Shown here piece by piece: positions 60,115 through 64,000 of a stretch of 64,000 bases of DNA (its first letter is position 1; every line of letters begins with the position of its first letter). Source of the stretch: Ruminococcus sp. GTDB taxonomy: Bacteria > Bacillota > Clostridia > Oscillospirales > Ruminococcaceae. Location: the NCBI RefSeq assembly GCF_016287535.1, contig NZ_JAEFAJ010000009.1, forward strand, positions 1 through 64,000, read 5' to 3'. Made by a program: the position numbers and the translations under genes. The notes beneath the pieces are model-generated. The model was not told where the DNA came from. It saw nothing but the letters and a program-made list of their open reading frames with translations, and ran no database searches.

Positions 60115-60289
60115 ATATATCACCCTTTAGTTAATTCATTTGTTAGAGCTTCTGCAATTTTATTGTTTCTGCAATCAGCGAAAAATAGCATTATAAAAAC
60201 TCATACATTATTATTTTACACGTTTGACGATAAATTGTCAATAGCTTTGGGATAATGTAGCAATTTGCAGTAAATCGCCGCTTTTTAGT

Positions 60290-60718
60290 AATCAGTTATT
60301 AGTGATTAGTATGGGCGCACAGAGTGCGCCGAGCCGTTAGCCGTTAGCTTTGCAGGGGCGCTTGACCAGCGCCCGTCAATGCGGAATTCGGAATTATGGT
60401 GTCCGCTTACACGGACGAATTGAGAATATCCACTGATACACACAATCTGCCTTCCTTCCTTTTATCCATGCAATATACTTTCATGATTTAAACTGTTCAA
60501 GAAGGAAAGGAAGAAAGATGGAAACTTTTTATTGTTCCCATAAAAAACAAACCCCAGCAGAGCTGCTGAGGTCTGTGTCATATTCACGGGCGGAAAATTA
60601 TTCCGAATTAACAGGACGCCGAGTGACTTCATGTAGTACAGGGAGATGTCCGCAGGACAGAAAGTCGCGGCGCCTGTTGGCGGTGTTCCCTACTAAGTTC
60701 TTAGTTCTTAGCTCTTAG
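60290..60718. repeat. Mosaic of short intergenic repeats
   Basis: No convincing gene. It contains (a) ATTATGGTGTCCGC...CGGACGAATTGAGAAT, related to the centre and arm of the 50405-50521 element; (b) GAGCCGTTAGCCGTTAGC; (c) near 60685-60718, TTCCCTACTAAG and TTCTTAGTTCTTAGCTCTTAG, the complement of the tract at 49906-49928. The folD terminator lies within it. 60124-60289 is AT-rich with nothing recognised. Confidence 0.5.
60551..60572 (-). terminator. Probable terminator of the lgt-folD transcript
   Basis: An ACCCCAGCAG/CTGCTGAGGT stem; on the minus strand it ends in GTTTGTTTTTT. It is about 160 bases past folD. Confidence 0.75.
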
Positions 60719-60729
60719 TTCTTAACGGC

Positions 60730-61587
60730 TCACTCGATACCTGCCTGCTGTTTAGCGGCTGTGAGGGTGTTCTTCATGAGCATGGCGATAGTCATGGGAC
60801 CAACGCCGCCGGGTACGGGAGTAATGAAGGAAGCCTTCTTCTCCGCTGACTCGAAATCAACGTCGCCGCAGAGCTTGCCGTTGTCGAGACGGTTCATGCC
60901 TACGTCGATAACAACAGCGCCCTCCTTTATCATGTCGCCGGTAACGAAGTTAGCTTTTCCTATTGCAACTACAAGGATATCAGCGCCGAGGCATACTTCC
61001 TTGAGGTTCTTTGTCTTGGAGTGGCAGATAGTAACTGTTCCGTTCTTCTGGAGGAGCAGCATTGCCTGCGGCTTGCCGACGATATTGCTTCTGCCGATGA
61101 CTACGCACTGCTTGCCTGTGATATCAGTTCCCGTGCTCTCGATAAGGCGCATAACTCCGGCAGGAGTGCAGGGGAGGAAGGAATAATCGCCGATCATTAT
61201 CTTTCCTACATTTATGGGGTGGAAGGCGTCAACGTCCTTTTCGGGTGAGATAGCGTTGATTATAGCCTTCTCGTCGATATGCTTGGGGAGCGGGAGCTGT
61301 ACCAGTATGCCGTTTACTCTTGTATCACGGTTGAGCACGTTCACAAGGTCGAGGAGCTGTTCCTGCGTTGTGGACTCCTCCAGTGCGTACTCGTAAGACT
61401 GGAAGCCTACAGCCTCGCAGGCTTTCTTTTTGTTGTTGACGTATACCCTTGAAGCGGGATTGTTTCCCACGATAACTACTGCAAGACCAACTCTGAGTCC
61501 TTTTTCTTCCCTGAGCTTTGCAGCTTCATCGGCTACCTCCTGCTTTACTGCTGCGGATACTGCCTTTCCGTCGATAATCTGTGCCAT
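60730..61587 (-). CDS. folD: Methylenetetrahydrofolate dehydrogenase/cyclohydrolase
   Basis: A 285-residue bifunctional enzyme interconverting methylene-, methenyl- and formyl-tetrahydrofolate. Signatures: [22 protein letters not shown] (catalytic Lys), [49 protein letters not shown] (NADP loop) and the ending [20 protein letters not shown]. The ATG at 61587 has AAGGAGG at 9-10 bases, whereas an ORF open to 61683 would overlap lgt. It is 1 base past lgt and supplies one-carbon units also needed by PanB. Confidence 0.96.
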   Translation of the reverse strand: MAQIIDGKAVSAAVKQEVADEAAKLREEKGLRVGLAVVIVGNNPASRVYVNNKKKACEAVGFQSYEYALEESTTQEQLLDLVNVLNRDTRVNGILVQLPLPKHIDEKAIINAISPEKDVDAFHPINVGKIMIGDYSFLPCTPAGVMRLIESTGTDITGKQCVVIGRSNIVGKPQAMLLLQKNGTVTICHSKTKNLKEVCLGADILVVAIGKANFVTGDMIKEGAVVIDVGMNRLDNGKLCGDVDFESAEKKASFITPVPGGVGPMTIAMLMKNTLTAAKQQAGIE

Positions 61588-61588
61588 G

Positions 61589-62737
61589 TTATTTATCCTC
61601 CTTGTTATCCCCGGAATTTTCATCCGGGCTGCCGGCTTCTTCAGTTTTGTCGTCACTGCTGTCATTTTCGTCGTCGCCATCATCGCCGAGTATGCTTAGT
61701 TCGGACATATCGAAGTCGTCATCATCATCGTTAAGTATATCAGGATCGCTGTCGCTTCCGTCGATCTTAGCGTCCTCCTTGGAAAGTCCCATGCGCTTCC
61801 TGCGGGATTCCTCTATGAGCTGGTGGGATTCCTCGGTATTTACATATAGCTTCATGCTTTCGGGATCACGTTTCCTCCTTACGAGCAGAAGTATCTGAAG
61901 TATCACGGAAAGTATGAAGAGTACCGCCGAAAGAGCCTGTGATATACGGATATTTCCGAGCATAAGACTGTCTGTGCGGAGTCCTTCGACTATAAAGCGC
62001 TCAATGCCGTACCATGAGAGGTACATAAGGAATATCTGTCCGTCGTACTTCCTGCGCTTTGACCAGAAAGCAAGTATCGCAAAGCCCAGCAGACACCAGA
62101 GCGATTCGTAAAGGAAGCAGGGATGTACCGGCTTTTCCCAGAGCACCTTGACATCATTGAAGTACATATTGCCGCCTATCTGCATATCGTAGCTGATAGA
62201 ACGCTGTATGGTCCCGCCGGTCATGCCGAGGAAATTCTCCGTGTTTATGCCGAATGCCTCCTGATTGACGAAGTTGCCCCAGCGGCCTATGCCCTGACCG
62301 ATAAGGAAGCCGAGGGATACGATATCCAGCATGGGCAGTGCTCTGACCTTGCGGATACGGGCGATAACATAACCAACGATGATAGCGCCGATAAGACCGC
62401 CGTAAATTGCGAGACCGCCGTTCCTTGTATTGATTATGGCTTTCCAGTCCCATTTGTATTCATCCCAGCGCATAAGTACATAATATGCGCGGGCACCGAT
62501 TATTCCGCCTATGACTCCGCCGATTATAACGTCGATCGCTCTGTCGGAGTCAAGTCCGAAGCGTTTCATTTTCGGGAGCACATATATAAGTGCGAGTATC
62601 AGTCCGAATGTAATGATAATTCCGTACCACTGGATATTAAAGCCGAAAATGGTGAAGGCGGTGGGATCAATATTGAAGGACCAGCCCAGCTTCGGGAATT
62701 GTATTACGTGTTCGTCTAAGAATGTTTCGGTTGTCAT
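61589..62737 (-). CDS. lgt: Prolipoprotein diacylglyceryl transferase with acidic tail
   Basis: A 382-residue membrane enzyme that attaches diacylglycerol to lipoproteins such as the two predicted in this window. About seven membrane segments; family motifs are [31 protein letters not shown] and the signature [17 protein letters not shown]. From about residue 300 there is an unusual acidic cytoplasmic extension ([18 protein letters not shown]...) of roughly 80 residues that normal Lgt lacks. AAGGAGG precedes the ATG. Same transcript as folD and probably as the upstream M16 gene (3 bases apart). Confidence 0.95.
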   Translation of the reverse strand: MTTETFLDEHVIQFPKLGWSFNIDPTAFTIFGFNIQWYGIIITFGLILALIYVLPKMKRFGLDSDRAIDVIIGGVIGGIIGARAYYVLMRWDEYKWDWKAIINTRNGGLAIYGGLIGAIIVGYVIARIRKVRALPMLDIVSLGFLIGQGIGRWGNFVNQEAFGINTENFLGMTGGTIQRSISYDMQIGGNMYFNDVKVLWEKPVHPCFLYESLWCLLGFAILAFWSKRRKYDGQIFLMYLSWYGIERFIVEGLRTDSLMLGNIRISQALSAVLFILSVILQILLLVRRKRDPESMKLYVNTEESHQLIEESRRKRMGLSKEDAKIDGSDSDPDILNDDDDDFDMSELSILGDDGDDENDSSDDKTEEAGSPDENSGDNKEDK

Positions 62738-62740
62738 TGA

Positions 62741-64000
62741 TTATGCCTCCTTTTCTATTACAGACAGAACGCATCTGTCAGTATGCATTTCATTCCGCAG
62801 GAAATCAGTAACATCGCTGCTGGTAAGTTCATACAGTACGTCTATTGCGTCATAGGGGCCGACGTTATCCATATAGGCGTTTAGCATGAGATTTGATACA
62901 GCTTCCACGTTGTTCAGCTCACGTATCATCATACCATAGGCTGATTTTTTGATACGCTGGAAGTCCTTTTCGCTTATCCCTTCGGATATGAGCCTTGCCG
63001 TTTCGGCGTTTATCGAGTCCATTACCCGTTCGGGATCATCTGATTCCCCGGAGAATATAAGTGAGAAATAGCCGTTTCCGTAGAATACCTCGCCGCAGAA
63101 GGTGGAGTTTATCACTCCTTCTTTGAGCAGGCGGTCATACATGGGCATGGCGGGATCGGTTATAAGTGAAAGTGCTATACAGGCGGCGGAGGTCCTCTTC
63201 AGTCTCTCTATGCCGTCACCGGGAGCGCATTTGTATCCTATGTGGAATATCGAAGCTCCGACAGGCATGGTCTCGCATATCCGGGGAGAAACGATCTCCG
63301 CCGGTTCTTCGGGAAATACTGTTTCAAGGCCGTTGTCCTCGCAGGGCTTCAGGCATTTGTCGCATATTTCAAGCACCTTGCCGGCATTTATGTTTCCTGC
63401 TATTGAAAGCACCATATTGTTCAGATTGTAGAAAGTATCATAGCATTTGTAGAGCAGAGGAGCGTCGATATTCTGTATGCTTCTGACAGTTCCGGTGATA
63501 TCGGTCTTTACCGGGTGGCTGTGGTACATATTCTCCATCATGTTGAAGAATACACGCCATTCCGGGTTATCGTTGGTCATCAGTATCTCCTGGCTGATTA
63601 TGCCCATTTCCTTTTCCACGTTTTCCTCGGTGAAAAAGGGCTTCTGGACAAAATCAAGGAGTATCTCCAGGTTTTCCTCATAATTCTTTGAGCAGCTGAA
63701 CAGGTAGCAGGTCTTGTCGAATGATGTGAAAGCGTTGCACATGGCTCCTGTCTTTGCAAACAGCTCAAAAACGCCGCATTCCTCGTTCTCGAACAGCTTG
63801 TGTTCAAGAAAATGGGCGATACCCTCCGGAACGGTGGTATATCCGCTGTCCGCAGACGTTCTGAACATGGTGTTCACAGAACCGTACTTCGTTCCGAAAA
63901 GCGCGTCTACTCCGCTGAAGCCGGGCATCTCACAGATGTATATTGTCAGCCCGCTGCTGTGCTTTACCTGTATGCAGCTGTCACCTGTGTGCCGGCTGGT
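62741..64000 (-). CDS. M16-family (YmfH-like) zinc metallopeptidase, start cut off
   Basis: The frame stays open to the right edge, so the N-terminus is missing; 420 residues are visible. The zinc motif HFLEH (HxxEH) and EECGVFELFAKTGAMCNAFTSFDKTCYLFSCSKN are typical of pitrilysin-like peptidases, with the second Glu in EKEMGIISQEI. A C-terminal M16 domain follows from ~residue 200. It resembles YmfH, which in Firmicutes is paired with a YmfF-like partner outside this window. Substrate not determined. Confidence 0.9.
   Translation of the reverse strand, partial: TSRHTGDSCIQVKHSSGLTIYICEMPGFSGVDALFGTKYGSVNTMFRTSADSGYTTVPEGIAHFLEHKLFENEECGVFELFAKTGAMCNAFTSFDKTCYLFSCSKNYEENLEILLDFVQKPFFTEENVEKEMGIISQEILMTNDNPEWRVFFNMMENMYHSHPVKTDITGTVRSIQNIDAPLLYKCYDTFYNLNNMVLSIAGNINAGKVLEICDKCLKPCEDNGLETVFPEEPAEIVSPRICETMPVGASIFHIGYKCAPGDGIERLKRTSAACIALSLITDPAMPMYDRLLKEGVINSTFCGEVFYGNGYFSLIFSGESDDPERVMDSINAETARLISEGISEKDFQRIKKSAYGMMIRELNNVEAVSNLMLNAYMDNVGPYDAIDVLYELTSSDVTDFLRNEMHTDRCVLSVIEKEA

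Noticed and set aside
60518-60718. 66-residue plus-strand ORF
   Set aside because: It starts in the folD terminator area and runs across repeat fragments; no ribosome site of quality and no family.

Overview
The window looks like chromosomal DNA of a low-to-mid GC, anaerobic, fibre-degrading Firmicute of the Ruminococcus type (Oscillospiraceae). The strongest clue is a secreted xylanase/esterase carrying a type I dockerin, which implies a cellulosome. Supporting clues are a SigI/RsgI-type sigma/anti-sigma pair, a valine T-box, strong AGGAGG ribosome sites, Thr-rich linkers and many tight hairpin-plus-T terminators. I saw no rRNA, tRNA, CRISPR array, phage or complete insertion sequence. The assignment is by recognition of families, not by any search.

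Layout. 1-1.7 kb: end of a dTDP-rhamnose operon (rfbB end, rfbD, rfbC). 1.7-7.4 kb: a diguanylate cyclase, a three-gene ABC-2 exporter, and a macro-NADAR fusion for ADP-ribose chemistry preceded by a tiny coupled leader ORF. 7.4-10.2 kb: a cellulosomal GH11-dockerin-CE4 enzyme with long GGFDMSQF repeats. 10.4-17.5 kb: DAHP synthase, a fused Wzz/BY-kinase with its PHP phosphatase, a CotH-type lipoprotein and a GGDEF-EAL protein. 17.6-26.3 kb: a hydrolase with RTX calcium repeats, thiM-thiW, a metal-type ABC transporter behind a palindromic operator, and a cupin regulator with an acyl-CoA synthetase. 26.3-29.9 kb: sigI-rsgI and a secreted Pro/Glu-rich protein, both preceded by the same unusual C-rich promoter pattern. 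30-34.2 kb: a Cys-rich U32-like protein, panBCD and a convergent DUF2520 dehydrogenase that could supply the missing ketopantoate reductase. 34.3-38 kb: an ECF sigma factor, its membrane partner and a lipoprotein sharing the partner's outer module. 38.5-41.7 kb: tandemly duplicated GGDEF genes with duplicated promoters. 41.8-48.5 kb: GNAT, flavodoxin, metY, an HD protein, gdhA, a cytidylate-kinase-like protein and a DUF421/DUF4363 pair. 48.6-64 kb: prfB, T-box-valS, HtrA, a CorC-type protein, an atypical kinase with an SGNH/MBOAT acylation pair, folD-lgt and a partial M16 peptidase.

Together the region mixes housekeeping genes with surface and regulatory functions: extracellular plant-fibre attack, surface polysaccharide synthesis and acylation, cyclic-di-GMP turnover (four proteins) and two sigma/anti-sigma systems. 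Intergenic DNA at 48.6, 49.9-50.5 and 60.3-60.7 kb contains related short repeat elements with inverted ends, one of them lodged between the valS T-box and the valS start.
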